Assembly: GCA_024403355.1 (NCBI GenBank)
Contig: JAKSRW010000021.1
Coordinates: forward strand, 1-50,666
DNA length: 50,666 nucleotides
Direction: 5' to 3'
DNA from: Lachnospiraceae bacterium
GTDB taxonomy: Bacteria > Bacillota > Clostridia > Lachnospirales > Lachnospiraceae
Part shown: positions 1 to 7,194 of the stretch, piece by piece
Numbering within the stretch: position 1 is the first letter of the stretch
Layout: the number at the start of each line of letters is the position of its first letter
The notes under the pieces: generated by a model
Seen by the model: only the letters and a program-made list of their open reading frames with translations
What the model was told of the DNA's origin: nothing
Database searches by the model: none
Translations under genes and position numbers: made by a program

Positions 1-10
1 GAAAGCTTCA

Positions 11-32
11 CCCACCGCCTAAAGGCAGTGGG
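11..32 (+). terminator. Hairpin at window start, terminator-like
   Basis: A 9-bp stem (CCCACCGCC / GGCAGTGGG, one C-A mismatch) with a TAAA loop is followed by a T-rich run. It most simply ends a gene lying left of the window. Similar CCCACCGnCT hairpins also occur at IS200/IS605 ends, so a mobile-element scar is an alternative that cannot be tested here. Confidence 0.5.
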
Positions 33-75
33 TTATCTTTCTATTTTATATATTGATCGGAAAGGTATTATTACC

Positions 76-816
76 ATGAGATTTGAAGAATTAACACTTG
101 AAGGCCGCAATGCGGTTATGGAGGCCTTCAGGGCAGGAAAGACAATAGATAAGCTCTTTGTGCAGGACGGAGTGCAGGACGGGCCGATTAAGTCCATTCT
201 GCGCGAAGCAAAGAAGCAGGATACCATTGTCCAGTATATAAAAAAGGAGCGTCTGGACCAGATGTCACAGACACATAATCATCAGGGTGTCATAGCATAT
301 TCGGCAGCCTATGATTATGCAGAGGTTTCGGATATTCTGGCAAAGGCAAAGGAAAAGGGAGAAGACCCCTTTATCTTTATCCTTGACGGTATAGAGGACC
401 CTCACAATCTGGGTGCAATCATCCGTACTGCAAATCTCTGCGGTGCGCATGGTGTAATCATTCCCAAAAGACGTGCGGTAGGACTTACATCAACCGTAGC
501 CAAGACAAGTGCGGGAGCACTTAATTATACTCCTGTTGCAAAGGTAACAAATATCACTGCGACCATGGAGGAGCTCAAAAACGAGGGACTCTGGTTTGTC
601 TGTGCGGATATGGCCGGCGATACTATGTATAAATGCAATCTCAAGGGCCCCATCGGTCTGGTTATAGGCAATGAGGGCGAGGGTGTATCAAGGCTTGTAA
701 AGGAGCATTGTGACATTGTGGCATCGATTCCCATGCAGGGAGATATTGATTCACTTAATGCATCCGTAGCGGCCGGTGTGCTTGCATACGAGATTGTTCG
801 CCAGCGACATTTTTAA
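76..816 (+). CDS. rlmB: 23S rRNA 2'-O-methyltransferase RlmB (TrmH/SpoU family)
   Basis: SpoU/TrmH-family methyltransferase of 246 aa, the usual RlmB length. By family it uses S-adenosylmethionine to 2'-O-methylate a guanosine of the 23S rRNA peptidyl-transferase region. The N-terminal substrate-binding domain covers about residues 1-80. The knotted SPOUT domain follows, with its three diagnostic motifs: ILDGIEDPHNLGAIIRTA, VIGNEGEGVSRLV and IPMQGDIDSLNASVAAG. I start at ATG 76, preceded by GGAAAGG at 59-65; the reading frame is open upstream to 28, but that extension would run out of the hairpin and has no ribosome site. The gene probably ends a cysS/mrnC-type operon to the left (inference). 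Very sure of family; RlmB versus another TrmH paralogue is likely from length and N-domain. Confidence 0.92.
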   Translation: MRFEELTLEGRNAVMEAFRAGKTIDKLFVQDGVQDGPIKSILREAKKQDTIVQYIKKERLDQMSQTHNHQGVIAYSAAYDYAEVSDILAKAKEKGEDPFIFILDGIEDPHNLGAIIRTANLCGAHGVIIPKRRAVGLTSTVAKTSAGALNYTPVAKVTNITATMEELKNEGLWFVCADMAGDTMYKCNLKGPIGLVIGNEGEGVSRLVKEHCDIVASIPMQGDIDSLNASVAAGVLAYEIVRQRHF

Positions 817-836
817 TCAGAATGTTGATTATTGAA

Positions 837-921
837 GGCTTTTTATTCGCAGATATTGCTTTTATTGCAGCTATAGCTGTTATATTACTCATAAAAGGTT
901 AAATAACTTGAATAAAAAGCC
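837..921. repeat. Widely spaced perfect 12-bp inverted repeat
   Basis: GGCTTTTTATTC (837-848) is exactly complementary to GAATAAAAAGCC (910-921), separated by 61 nt. The right arm overlaps the -35 region of the promoter for the next gene. It could form a long hairpin in transcripts reading out of rlmB. No ribosome site supports the tiny hydrophobic frame (822-902) between the arms. Confidence 0.5.
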
Positions 922-936
922 GATATATGATATAAA
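908..936 (+). promoter_or_regulatory. Sigma-A promoter for the 1044 gene
   Basis: TTGAAT (908-913), a 17-bp spacer and TATAAA (931-936). It lies about 108 bp before the start codon at 1044, leaving a leader of about 100 nt. Confidence 0.55.
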
Positions 937-1043
937 TGTGTAGTACGATTATTTTACGCATATTACTGTATAAAGCGTGGCCGTATAATCAAGCGAAGTT
1001 ACAGTCTTGTGACTTTGCCGGGGCAGCGCGGAGGAGGTAACCT

Positions 1044-1382
1044 ATGTATGTATTGAAGATCGATCTTCCTACCGGAATCGCATATTTTACCGGCAAGAAG
1101 AAGGTCGTTCAGGGCTGCGAGTCACCCGGATTAACGGGGGATATCAATGGTGCCAGATACTTCATTGATGAAGAAGAGGCTACAAAGTTCTGTAAAATGC
1201 TTGTTAAAAAATATGATATGGAGTTCTATTTCTCACTTAATGACGGAGATTCTTCAAAAAATGAATCCCGTGCCGCAAGAAGCGAGCGTGAGGAAGAAGA
1301 GTTCATGTCAGGCCTTGATAAGGAGATAATAGCAAGCGTTATGGAATCTGAAGATGACTTCGGAAACCGCAGAAATTCCTGA
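1044..1382 (+). CDS. Small conserved-looking protein of unknown function
   Basis: 112-aa protein I do not recognise. The start is well supported by GGAGGAGGT ending about 5 nt before the ATG. The N-terminal half (about 1-70) looks like a small alpha/beta domain. The C-terminal 40 residues are highly charged (EREEEEF, repeated E/D/K/R) and probably helical or disordered. No signal peptide or membrane segment is visible, so it should be cytoplasmic. It stands alone between rlmB and the tRNA pair, with its own upstream promoter. Codon use matches the flanking housekeeping genes, suggesting a resident gene. Confidence 0.75.
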   Translation: MYVLKIDLPTGIAYFTGKKKVVQGCESPGLTGDINGARYFIDEEEATKFCKMLVKKYDMEFYFSLNDGDSSKNESRAARSEREEEEFMSGLDKEIIASVMESEDDFGNRRNS

Positions 1383-1439
1383 TTTGAATCAATTGAAGAT
1401 ACTGTTTAAAAAATTTATAAAAAAAGTTTAAAAAAGTAC

Positions 1440-1471
1440 TTGCATTATTCTTAGGACTGTGATATTATAAT
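1440..1471 (+). promoter_or_regulatory. Promoter for the tRNA pair
   Basis: TTGCAT (1440-1445), 17 bp, then TATTAT (1463-1468), which overlaps a TATAAT at 1466-1471. It is placed about 30 bp before tRNA-Thr, as expected for a stable-RNA promoter. Confidence 0.6.
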
Positions 1472-1497
1472 CTACGGACTTCAGAGGAGTCAGTGAT

Positions 1498-1570
<73 letters not shown>

Positions 1571-1601
1571 CTGTTGCACAGGTTCGCAACTAATATGTTT
1601 T

Positions 1602-1676
1602 CGAGGTGTGGCTCAGTTTGGCTAGAGCGCCACGTTAGGGACGTGGAGGCCGCTGGTTCAAGTCCAGTCACCTCGA
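1602..1676 (+). tRNA. tRNA-Pro(AGG)
   Basis: Complete cloverleaf. The acceptor stem is CGAGGTG/CACCTCG with discriminator A, and the anticodon stem CCACG/CGTGG carries loop TTAGGGA (anticodon AGG). The T-loop is TTCAAGT. C1-G72 with A73 and G35-G36 are the known proline identity elements. CCA is not encoded. An A34 proline tRNA (probably inosine-modified) is less common in bacteria than TGG. It lies 31 nt after tRNA-Thr. Confidence 0.94.
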
Positions 1677-1681
1677 CTGAT

Positions 1682-1733
1682 AATAATACTCGTAAATGCC
1701 TTAAATACTAGGGTTTATGGGTATTATTTTTTT
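1682..1733 (+). terminator. Terminator of the tRNA operon
   Basis: AATAATACTC (1682-1691) pairs with GGGTATTATT (1719-1728), with one G-U pair, and runs directly into a T tract. Confidence 0.7.
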
Positions 1734-1740
1734 GTTAATT

Positions 1741-1760
1741 TTGTTTACAGTTGTTTACAG
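1741..1760. repeat. Tandem TTGTTTACAG x2 behind the tRNA-Pro gene
   Basis: Two perfect 10-bp units lie immediately after the tRNA terminator, at the point where base composition becomes AT-richer. This may mark an old insertion junction. No second copy of the tRNA 3' end was seen to the right. Confidence 0.45.
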
Positions 1761-1861
1761 AGGAAAGTTTGTATAACTTGATATACTTATCAAGACTGGA
1801 AATAATGAGTCCGAAAAACTTTTGACGAAATTGAAACAAATACCGCTTTAACATTTTGTAA

Positions 1862-2344
1862 TACGGTGTTATACTGATATCAGGTGTCAAAATTTTACTT
1901 CTTAATCCCGAATATGGTTATGTTGACGAAGAAAACATACCTCATATAAATTGGGGAGAGGAAAATTCTTTATGTGATAAAGATGGTTTCAGCAAGGAAT
2001 TCAGACCGGTTGAAAACAGTGAGGTTTATCTTATTGAAAACTATATTATCCCTAAAGGAACTATTCTTTGTCGATATGGATTTCCAGGTGGCTTTTTCAC
2101 AACATTAAAAGGTTCTGCATATGAAACATTAGGACTTCCGTATGTTAAAGAAACTATTGAGTATCACGAGTATAAAGTTTCAGAGGATGTAAGTGTTAAT
2201 TGTTACGTAACCAAAGGAAGAGTAGCTCCTAAGTTTGCAAGCGTTGGTGGAGCAATTCAATTTATGCACAAACAAACAATTGCTCTTGAGTGCGAAGATG
2301 GATATTTACAGGAGGATATGTCATGGCTACAAAAAACTATTTAG
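1862..2344 (+). pseudogene. 5'-truncated TNT-domain toxin (NAD+ glycohydrolase tip)
   Basis: An open frame of about 160 codons begins after a stop at 1859-1861 and has no usable start codon or ribosome site, so I read it as a toxin tip cut off from its delivery part. Residues such as IPKGTILCRYG, a following Gly-Gly-Phe-Phe, LGLPYVKETIEYHEYKV, and a terminal Ala-Pro-x-Phe-Ala / Gly-Gly-Ala-Ile-Gln-Phe match the layout of the TNT family. By family TNT domains hydrolyse NAD+ in competitor or host cells. The frame stops at 2342-2344, inside the start of the next gene, as expected for a toxin/immunity pair. Similarity is judged by eye, but the Arg-Tyr-Gly, Leu-Pro-Tyr and GGAIQF landmarks are convincing. 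Confidence 0.7.
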
Positions 2345-2610
2345 ATGCTTTGGAGATTATCATTTCCAAAAGATATTCTCGAAAAATGTACAATATCGGA
2401 GGCTATCAAGAAGCAGCAGTATGTATACAATCTGAGGCAAATGGATGGACAGTATATAACGGAGAACGTGGTAATAGATACGCTGAGGTTAAATGTGATA
2501 CAGTCCTAAAAGCTTGTATGGAATTTTTTAGGAAATTTACCCATAGAGCAGAAGACATAGCTTCCATGGAAAATGAGCTAATCGCAATATTGGGAAATAA
2601 AGTTGCATAG
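2323..2610 (+). CDS. Putative immunity protein for the TNT toxin tip
   Basis: 95-aa soluble protein starting at ATG 2323, with AGGAGGA at 2310-2316. It overlaps the toxin fragment by 22 nt, the usual arrangement for a polymorphic-toxin immunity gene, and by inference it binds and blocks the NADase. I do not recognise a named immunity family. The sequence is a small alpha/beta protein with Tyr/Gly-rich strands (about 20-50) followed by two helices (about 55-95). No signal or membrane segment is seen. A terminator follows at 2663. Function rests on position, not on a motif. Confidence 0.65.
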   Translation: MATKNYLDALEIIISKRYSRKMYNIGGYQEAAVCIQSEANGWTVYNGERGNRYAEVKCDTVLKACMEFFRKFTHRAEDIASMENELIAILGNKVA

Positions 2611-2662
2611 AAGCCCTAATGTAAACTTTTAGGCTCTAAATTGAAAGAGAAAATGAGAATTA

Positions 2663-2700
2663 AATAAGTCATATTCCAAAGTGAATATGGCTTATTTTTT
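2663..2700 (+). terminator. Terminator behind the immunity gene
   Basis: AATAAGTCATATTC (2663-2676) pairs with GAATATGGCTTATT (2682-2695), with one G-T pair, and is followed by a T tract. Confidence 0.75.
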
Positions 2701-2723
2701 GTCTATTTTTCGCCAAAGTAACT

Positions 2724-2759
2724 GCAACACTTTTTCAGTCAGAGTTAATGCAACACTTT
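2724..2759. repeat. Direct repeat GCAACACTTT x2
   Basis: Copies lie at 2724-2733 and 2750-2759, each preceded by a similar AACT/AATG context. Paired short repeats of this sort are seen at insertion-sequence ends, but no transposase is nearby. The rest of 2700-2800 holds no gene. Confidence 0.4.
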
Positions 2760-2818
2760 GTTGCGATTAATTTGAAAATTTTCGGAATTTTTTTTGAAAA
2801 AAAGTTAGTATAAACTAA

Positions 2819-2847
2819 TTGACAACGGATGAATTGTGTGATAGAAT
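2819..2847 (+). promoter_or_regulatory. Promoter of the nitrogenase-like/ABC operon
   Basis: Perfect TTGACA (2819-2824), 17-bp spacer, TAGAAT (2842-2847). Start of transcription is expected near 2854, giving a leader of about 208 nt before the NifH-like gene. Confidence 0.8.
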
Positions 2848-2886
2848 CCAAAACTGTGGTTAGTAATAGCTAACTAAAATTATGAA

Positions 2887-2912
2887 GGGTACCTTTGGTA
2901 CTTATCTTTTTT
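2887..2912 (+). terminator. Leader hairpin with T-run (possible attenuator)
   Basis: GGGTACC (2887-2893) pairs with GGTACTT (2897-2903), allowing two G-U pairs, followed by CTTTTTT. It lies downstream of the promoter and upstream of the first gene, so it could stop transcription conditionally. A second, looser stem involves CGATTGT (about 2952) and ACAATCG (about 2999). Confidence 0.45.
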
Positions 2913-3061
2913 GAAAATGAGTTAGCGAATACTAACTCTGCAACTTGTATTCGATTGTCGTAAAAAATAGCTGGTTAACTCATATAATTTTACAAGTAAC
3001 AATCGAAGTTATTGCAGGTTTTAAATTGATAAGTGCCTAATCAAAAGGTGGAGATGTTGAA

Positions 3062-3811
3062 ATGAGAAAAATTGCAATTTACGGAAAGGGCGGTATTGGA
3101 AAGTCTACAACTACATCTAATTTATCTGCTGCATTAGCCCGGAAAGGTTACAAGGTTATGCAGATAGGATGTGACCCAAAGGCTGACTCTACAAAAAACC
3201 TTATGGAAGGGAAAAGGATACCAACTGTACTTGAGCAAATCAAGGAAAAAGGGGATGACTTAAAACTGTCTGATATTGTTTTTGAGGGTTATGGAGGGGT
3301 TTTATGTGTTGAATCAGGAGGACCTACACCAGGAGTTGGATGTGCAGGCCGAGGTATTATTTCGGCTTTTGAGAAGCTTGAAGAGTTAAAGGCTTTTGAG
3401 GTATATCAGCCTGACATTGTCATTTACGATGTTTTGGGTGATGTTGTTTGCGGAGGGTTCGCAATGCCAATCAGGGGTGGCTATGCAAAGGATGTATACG
3501 TAGTTTCCTCGGGTGAAATGATGTCATTGTATGCAGCCTGTAATATATCAGCGGCTATTAGAAACTTTGGAAAGCGAGGTTATGCACAGCTTCGTGGGTT
3601 GATATTGAATGCAAAAAATATAGAAAATGAAGTGGATATCGTAAATGAGGCATTGAAGGAAATAGATACGACATTACTTCACTACATTCCCCGTTCTTCT
3701 GAAATACAGGAGGCGGAAAATCAGGGTGGAACGGTATTTGAGTACCTAACTGATTCTAAAATGCAGGCGGTATACAGTGAACTTGCTGAAAAAATACTGG
3801 CCCAGGATTAA
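3062..3811 (+). CDS. Nitrogenase iron protein-like reductase (NifH family)
   Basis: 249-aa homodimeric-type ATP-driven iron-sulfur reductase, shorter than true NifH (about 290). It has the P-loop GKGGIGKST (8-16), the CDPKADST switch region (37-44) and both 4Fe-4S cysteines in context: C94 in GVGCAGRG and C130 in [13 protein letters not shown]. By family it hydrolyses ATP to pass single electrons to a NifDK-type partner, here encoded by the last two genes of the operon. RBS: AGGTGGAG before the ATG. It is first in the operon, separated from its partners by an ABC importer, an order not found in nif, bch/chl or F430 operons. True nitrogen fixation is unlikely because nifE, nifN and nifB are absent from the window. 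Substrate unknown. Confidence 0.9.
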   Translation: MRKIAIYGKGGIGKSTTTSNLSAALARKGYKVMQIGCDPKADSTKNLMEGKRIPTVLEQIKEKGDDLKLSDIVFEGYGGVLCVESGGPTPGVGCAGRGIISAFEKLEELKAFEVYQPDIVIYDVLGDVVCGGFAMPIRGGYAKDVYVVSSGEMMSLYAACNISAAIRNFGKRGYAQLRGLILNAKNIENEVDIVNEALKEIDTTLLHYIPRSSEIQEAENQGGTVFEYLTDSKMQAVYSELAEKILAQD

Positions 3812-3870
3812 ATTTGAGAGTAACGCTGCTAGGCGTCTCTATATATCATTATTTTTAAAGGAGTAATAAA

Positions 3871-5124
3871 ATGAAGAGATTTATATCAATTTTATTGGTG
3901 TTGGCCATGGTGTTTTGCTTAGTTGCTTGTGGAAGTGATAAGCAGAATGAACAAAGTAACGAGAATAAAAATGTATCTACCAATAGTACTGCAGATACTG
4001 AAAAAAATGATAATGCTGATAAAAATGTTGATGCAGATACTAGCGCACAGTTTACTGAACAGAATAATTCCAGTGAGAATACTAACCTTCAGGAAGCAAA
4101 TACAGAAGAAACTAACACAGAAGAAACTAACACAGAAGAAACTAATACAGAAGAAACTAATACAGAAGAAACTAACACAGAAGAAACTAATACAGAAGAT
4201 ACTAATACAGAAGAAAATACTGTTACTAAATTTGTATTAAACTATCCTGAAGATATGCAGATACTTGGGTACACTGAACCGGTAGTACTTGAAAAGACTC
4301 CAGAAAGAGTTGTGGCATTGTCTGCAGCACCTGTACTTACTTTATATGAGTTGGGAGTAAATCTTGTGGGAGTGCCTAACAGCCGAGTAGTAAAGTGGCC
4401 TGATGATTTAGCAACAAATGCAGCTACGGTTTCTTTTTCAGTTATGAGTCCAGAGGATTTTGACTATGAATCAGTAGTTTCACTTGAGCCTGACCTTGTA
4501 TTACTTGCAATGAATGGCGCAGACAGTGCCGGCGCAAAGCTCGAATCTTTAGGAATTCCGGTATATTATCTCTATGCTGGTCATACTGTTCCCTATAGTT
4601 CTATTAAAATGCAGACTGAAGCTTTGGTAGAGGCTTTTGATAACGGAAGCGGTGCTGGACAAAAGTTAACAGATGCTTTTAGTCAGCTTGAGAAAGAGGT
4701 TGAAATTGCAAAAAATGCATTTGCCGGCACTAAGGTAATGGTACTTCAGTCAGGTAGTTCTGATATGCACTATATTCAGACTAATAAAGGAACTTTAGGT
4801 TCGATGCTTGATATGATTGGATTTGAAAATGTATATGAAAATGAATCAGCTTCAATGGTTCAGTTAGATTATGAGCAGGCACTTGATTATGATCCTGACT
4901 ATGTAGTGTGCGTAGGCGGCACTGATGCTGCCACACATCAGGCTGTAATGGAAGAAGCATTCAGTTCAAATCCTGACTATTGGAATGTAATTGATGCTGT
5001 TAAAGAGGGCAGAGTAATTTATGTGGATGTAACCTATTGCTCTACCGCAGGTATAAACGTAATAGATAATACAAAGGCTCTTATGGATATTATGGCAGAG
5101 GCTACAGGTATTTCAATAAAGTAA
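3871..5124 (+). CDS. Metal-chelate ABC transporter substrate-binding lipoprotein
   Basis: 417-aa lipoprotein. A signal peptide ends in the lipobox LVAC (Cys at about 20), so the mature protein is membrane-anchored outside the cell. Residues 25-115 are a disordered Asn/Glu/Thr linker with eight NTEET-type units. From about 125 a class III periplasmic-binding fold (Peripla_BP_2, FepB/BtuF/FhuD family) follows: KTPERVVAL, LEPDLVL, a long backbone helix (about 245-290), and a second lobe to the end. By family it captures ferric siderophore, haem or corrinoid and hands it to the permease encoded next. RBS AAAGGAG. Ligand cannot be read from sequence. Confidence 0.9.
   Translation: MKRFISILLVLAMVFCLVACGSDKQNEQSNENKNVSTNSTADTEKNDNADKNVDADTSAQFTEQNNSSENTNLQEANTEETNTEETNTEETNTEETNTEETNTEETNTEDTNTEENTVTKFVLNYPEDMQILGYTEPVVLEKTPERVVALSAAPVLTLYELGVNLVGVPNSRVVKWPDDLATNAATVSFSVMSPEDFDYESVVSLEPDLVLLAMNGADSAGAKLESLGIPVYYLYAGHTVPYSSIKMQTEALVEAFDNGSGAGQKLTDAFSQLEKEVEIAKNAFAGTKVMVLQSGSSDMHYIQTNKGTLGSMLDMIGFENVYENESASMVQLDYEQALDYDPDYVVCVGGTDAATHQAVMEEAFSSNPDYWNVIDAVKEGRVIYVDVTYCSTAGINVIDNTKALMDIMAEATGISIK
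4099..4218 (+). repeat. 15-bp tandem repeat encoding NTEET units
   Basis: Eight successive 15-bp units (AATACAGAAGAAACT and close variants) code for a Glu/Thr-rich linker between lipid anchor and binding domain. The unit number is likely to vary by slippage. Confidence 0.9.
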
Positions 5125-5199
5125 TAACTATTGTGATAATCTTGGCAGATACGGAGAGTAGAAAGGCTTAATGTAAAATTTTGGTTGGCGCGAGGAATC

Positions 5200-5225
5200 G
5201 GTAAGCACATTGTCATGTGCTTACC
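5200..5225 (+). promoter_or_regulatory. Perfect intercistronic hairpin
   Basis: GGTAAGCACA (5200-5209) and TGTGCTTACC (5216-5225) form a 10-bp stem with a 6-nt loop and no T-run. It sits between the binding-protein and permease genes, where such stems often stabilise the upstream message and lower downstream translation. Confidence 0.7.
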
Positions 5226-5243
5226 AAAGAGAAAGGCAAAAAG

Positions 5244-6266
5244 TTGAAAAACAAAAATAAAAACAAGACAGGAAACAGTTTACTTAAGGTTAGTACTGTA
5301 TGGCTTGTATTAATAATAGCAATCGTGGGAGTCTTTCTGCTTTCCGTTATGCTGGGAAGCTCACGATTAAGTCTTGAACAGATTTTTAATGTTTTTTTGG
5401 GAAAAGGAACCAAAAGTGAATATGCTATAGTGATGACATTGAGAGTTCCGAGAGCGGTTTTGGCGATTATAGTGGGCGGATGTCTTTCCGTAGCGGGCTC
5501 TTTACTTCAGGCAGTTATGAAAAATCCTTTGGCAGATCCCGGAAGTATTGGTGTAAGTGCCGGTGCAAGCACTGCGGCTATTACCATTCTTTTACTGTTT
5601 CCTAATCTAACATATTCAGTACCTTTATTTGCTTTTGCAGGAGCTGCTCTTGCATGTGTTTTGATTTATCTAATGGCTTGGAAGGGTGGAGTAGACCCTG
5701 TAAGGATTATTTTGTCCGGAGTAGCTATTAATTCTGTCCTGGGTGGTTATAACGCTTTCTTACAGCTTCAGAACAGTGATAATCTTCAGGGTGTGCTTTC
5801 TTTTATGAACGGAAGCTTTTCCGGAAGTATGTGGCAGGAAGTAAAGGTAATGGGAATATATGCGGTAGTAGGACTTGTGGCTTCCTTTGCATGTATAAAA
5901 AATGCTAATGCACTTCAACTTGGAGATGAGATGGCTAAAAATCTCGGCGTAAGGGTTAATTTGAGTAGAATTGCATTGTCCGCAGTGTCAGCTTTCCTGG
6001 CAGCGGCGACAGTTTCTCAGGTCGGAATGATCGGCTTTGTGGGTCTTGTAGCACCGCACATTTCAAGGATGTTGGTTGGCTCGGATTATAAGGTTCTATT
6101 ACCAACAAGTCTGTTAACAGGTAGTGCTATGGTTTTGCTGGCAGATACTGTTGGCAGAAGTGTGTGGCCGGGAACAGAAATACCGGTAGGTGTTATGATG
6201 AGTGTATTTGGAGGTCCATTCTTCCTTTATATGCTTAGAAAGAGAGGTAATTTTAATGGAGCTTAA
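5244..6266 (+). CDS. FecCD-family ABC transporter permease
   Basis: About 340 aa, polytopic, of the BtuC/FecCD/FhuB type that forms the inner-membrane channel for iron-siderophore, haem or vitamin B12 import. Visible family marks are SLRVPRA-like (TLRVPRAVLAIIVGG), NPLADPGSIGVSAGAS, the long run of hydrophobic helices, and the cytoplasmic coupling region near GFVGLVAPHISRMLVG. I choose TTG 5244 because GAAAGG stands 7 nt before it. An in-frame GTG at 5217 lies inside the preceding hairpin and has no ribosome site, so the start is uncertain by 9 codons. The 3' end overlaps the ATPase gene by 11 nt. Confidence 0.9.
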   Translation: MKNKNKNKTGNSLLKVSTVWLVLIIAIVGVFLLSVMLGSSRLSLEQIFNVFLGKGTKSEYAIVMTLRVPRAVLAIIVGGCLSVAGSLLQAVMKNPLADPGSIGVSAGASTAAITILLLFPNLTYSVPLFAFAGAALACVLIYLMAWKGGVDPVRIILSGVAINSVLGGYNAFLQLQNSDNLQGVLSFMNGSFSGSMWQEVKVMGIYAVVGLVASFACIKNANALQLGDEMAKNLGVRVNLSRIALSAVSAFLAAATVSQVGMIGFVGLVAPHISRMLVGSDYKVLLPTSLLTGSAMVLLADTVGRSVWPGTEIPVGVMMSVFGGPFFLYMLRKRGNFNGA

Positions 6267-7035
6267 GGCTAATGATTTACAGATAGGTTACGGCGAACAT
6301 GTCGTAGTGGATGATATGAACCTTAATATTATGAGGGATAAAATCACTACAATAATTGGACCCAATGGATCTGGAAAGTCGACGGTTCTAAAAGCGGTGA
6401 CCCGTTTGATTAAATATCAAAAAGGAAATGTCATACTGAATGGACAAAATATTCTTTCTATGAAACCAAAGGAATTAGCCAGAACTATTGGTGTATTACC
6501 GCAGCTTCATTCAGCACCTTCTGATTTTAGGGTGAAGGAATTGGTCAGCTACGGAAGAATGCCGTATCAGAAGGCTTTTTCAGGAAAATCTGCAGAGGAT
6601 GAACGAATCGTGCAGTGGGCAATGGAAGCCACAGGAACATGGCAATTTAGGGATAAGTCAATATATGAAATATCAGGCGGAGAAAGTCAAAGGGTGTGGA
6701 TAGCAACTGTTTTAGCTCAAAAACCGGAGATACTGTTTTTAGATGAGCCCACTACGTACCTTGATATATCACATCAGTTGGAAACTATGAATCTTGTCAA
6801 AAAGCTAAATCGAGAGACGGGGATTGGAGTAGTTATGGTACTCCATGATATAACACAGGCCATGGAGGTTAGTGACCATGTGATTGTTATTAAAAATGGC
6901 AGGAAATATGCTGAGGGAAAGCCTGAAGACGTGATTACATCAAAAATGATGTGGGATGTTTATAATGTTGAATGCGATATAGTACCTATGCCGGGGCGTG
7001 AAAAACCTCTGATAGCTTTTAAACAAATTGTATGA
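6256..7035 (+). CDS. Metal-chelate ABC transporter ATP-binding protein (FecE/BtuD type)
   Basis: 259-aa ABC ATPase that powers the importer. Walker A GPNGSGKST (about 36-44), signature SGGESQRVW (about 137), Walker B ILFLDEPTT, and the switch His in VLHDITQAM are all intact. RBS AGAGGT; the start overlaps the end of the permease gene (translational coupling). Together with the lipoprotein and permease genes it makes a complete uptake system embedded inside the nitrogenase-like operon, which suggests that the imported compound, or a metal from it, is the substrate or cofactor source of the reductase (inference). Confidence 0.93.
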   Translation: MELKANDLQIGYGEHVVVDDMNLNIMRDKITTIIGPNGSGKSTVLKAVTRLIKYQKGNVILNGQNILSMKPKELARTIGVLPQLHSAPSDFRVKELVSYGRMPYQKAFSGKSAEDERIVQWAMEATGTWQFRDKSIYEISGGESQRVWIATVLAQKPEILFLDEPTTYLDISHQLETMNLVKKLNRETGIGVVMVLHDITQAMEVSDHVIVIKNGRKYAEGKPEDVITSKMMWDVYNVECDIVPMPGREKPLIAFKQIV

Positions 7036-7097
7036 TACAAGCGTCAAAAGGCCAATGTCTTTTGAATCTGACATCATTGTACAAACTTTGGAGAAAA

Positions 7098-7150
7098 AGT
7101 TTGAAAATAAATTTTCAAACTGAAAGATTGGTGCAAAAATCGCACCAATC
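7098..7150 (+). promoter_or_regulatory. Two tandem perfect hairpins before the NifD-like gene
   Basis: AGTTTGAAAAT/ATTTTCAAACT (7098-7121, 2-nt gap) is followed after 4 nt by GATTGGTGC/GCACCAATC (7126-7150, 7-nt loop). Neither has a T-run. They fill most of the 159-nt gap between ABC and NifD-like genes and may set mRNA stability or processing between transport and enzyme parts. Confidence 0.7.
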
Positions 7151-7194
7151 TACTCCATGAGCAACTCATTACATTCGTTGCATTAGGAGGAAAT

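Larger units (their letters stand above)
2804..2936. promoter_or_regulatory. Three-copy operator array GTTAG-N6-CTAAC
   Basis: Three palindromes share the same arms and 6-nt spacer: 2804-2819 (last base T instead of C), 2859-2874, and 2921-2936, the last extended to 7-bp arms GAGTTAG/CTAACTC. The first abuts and overlaps the -35 box by one base, the second sits at the expected transcription start, and the third lies in the leader, so binding should repress. TTAG/CTAA half-sites recall DtxR/IdeR/MntR metalloregulator boxes, which would suit an iron- or metal-linked operon (inference). No regulator gene is adjacent. Confidence 0.75.

Noticed and set aside
1..40. IS200/IS605 right-end hairpin.
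   Set aside because: The stem looks similar, but no transposase is in view and a plain terminator explains it.
822..902. 26-codon hydrophobic frame between the arms of a 12-bp inverted repeat, possibly a second small toxin.
   Set aside because: No ribosome site, no antisense promoter and no paired message ends, unlike the module at 17735-18050.
4099..4218. Regular short repeats that could be taken for a CRISPR array.
   Set aside because: The repeats are contiguous, have no spacers and keep an open coding frame. The same applies to 43763-44009 and 50270-50666.
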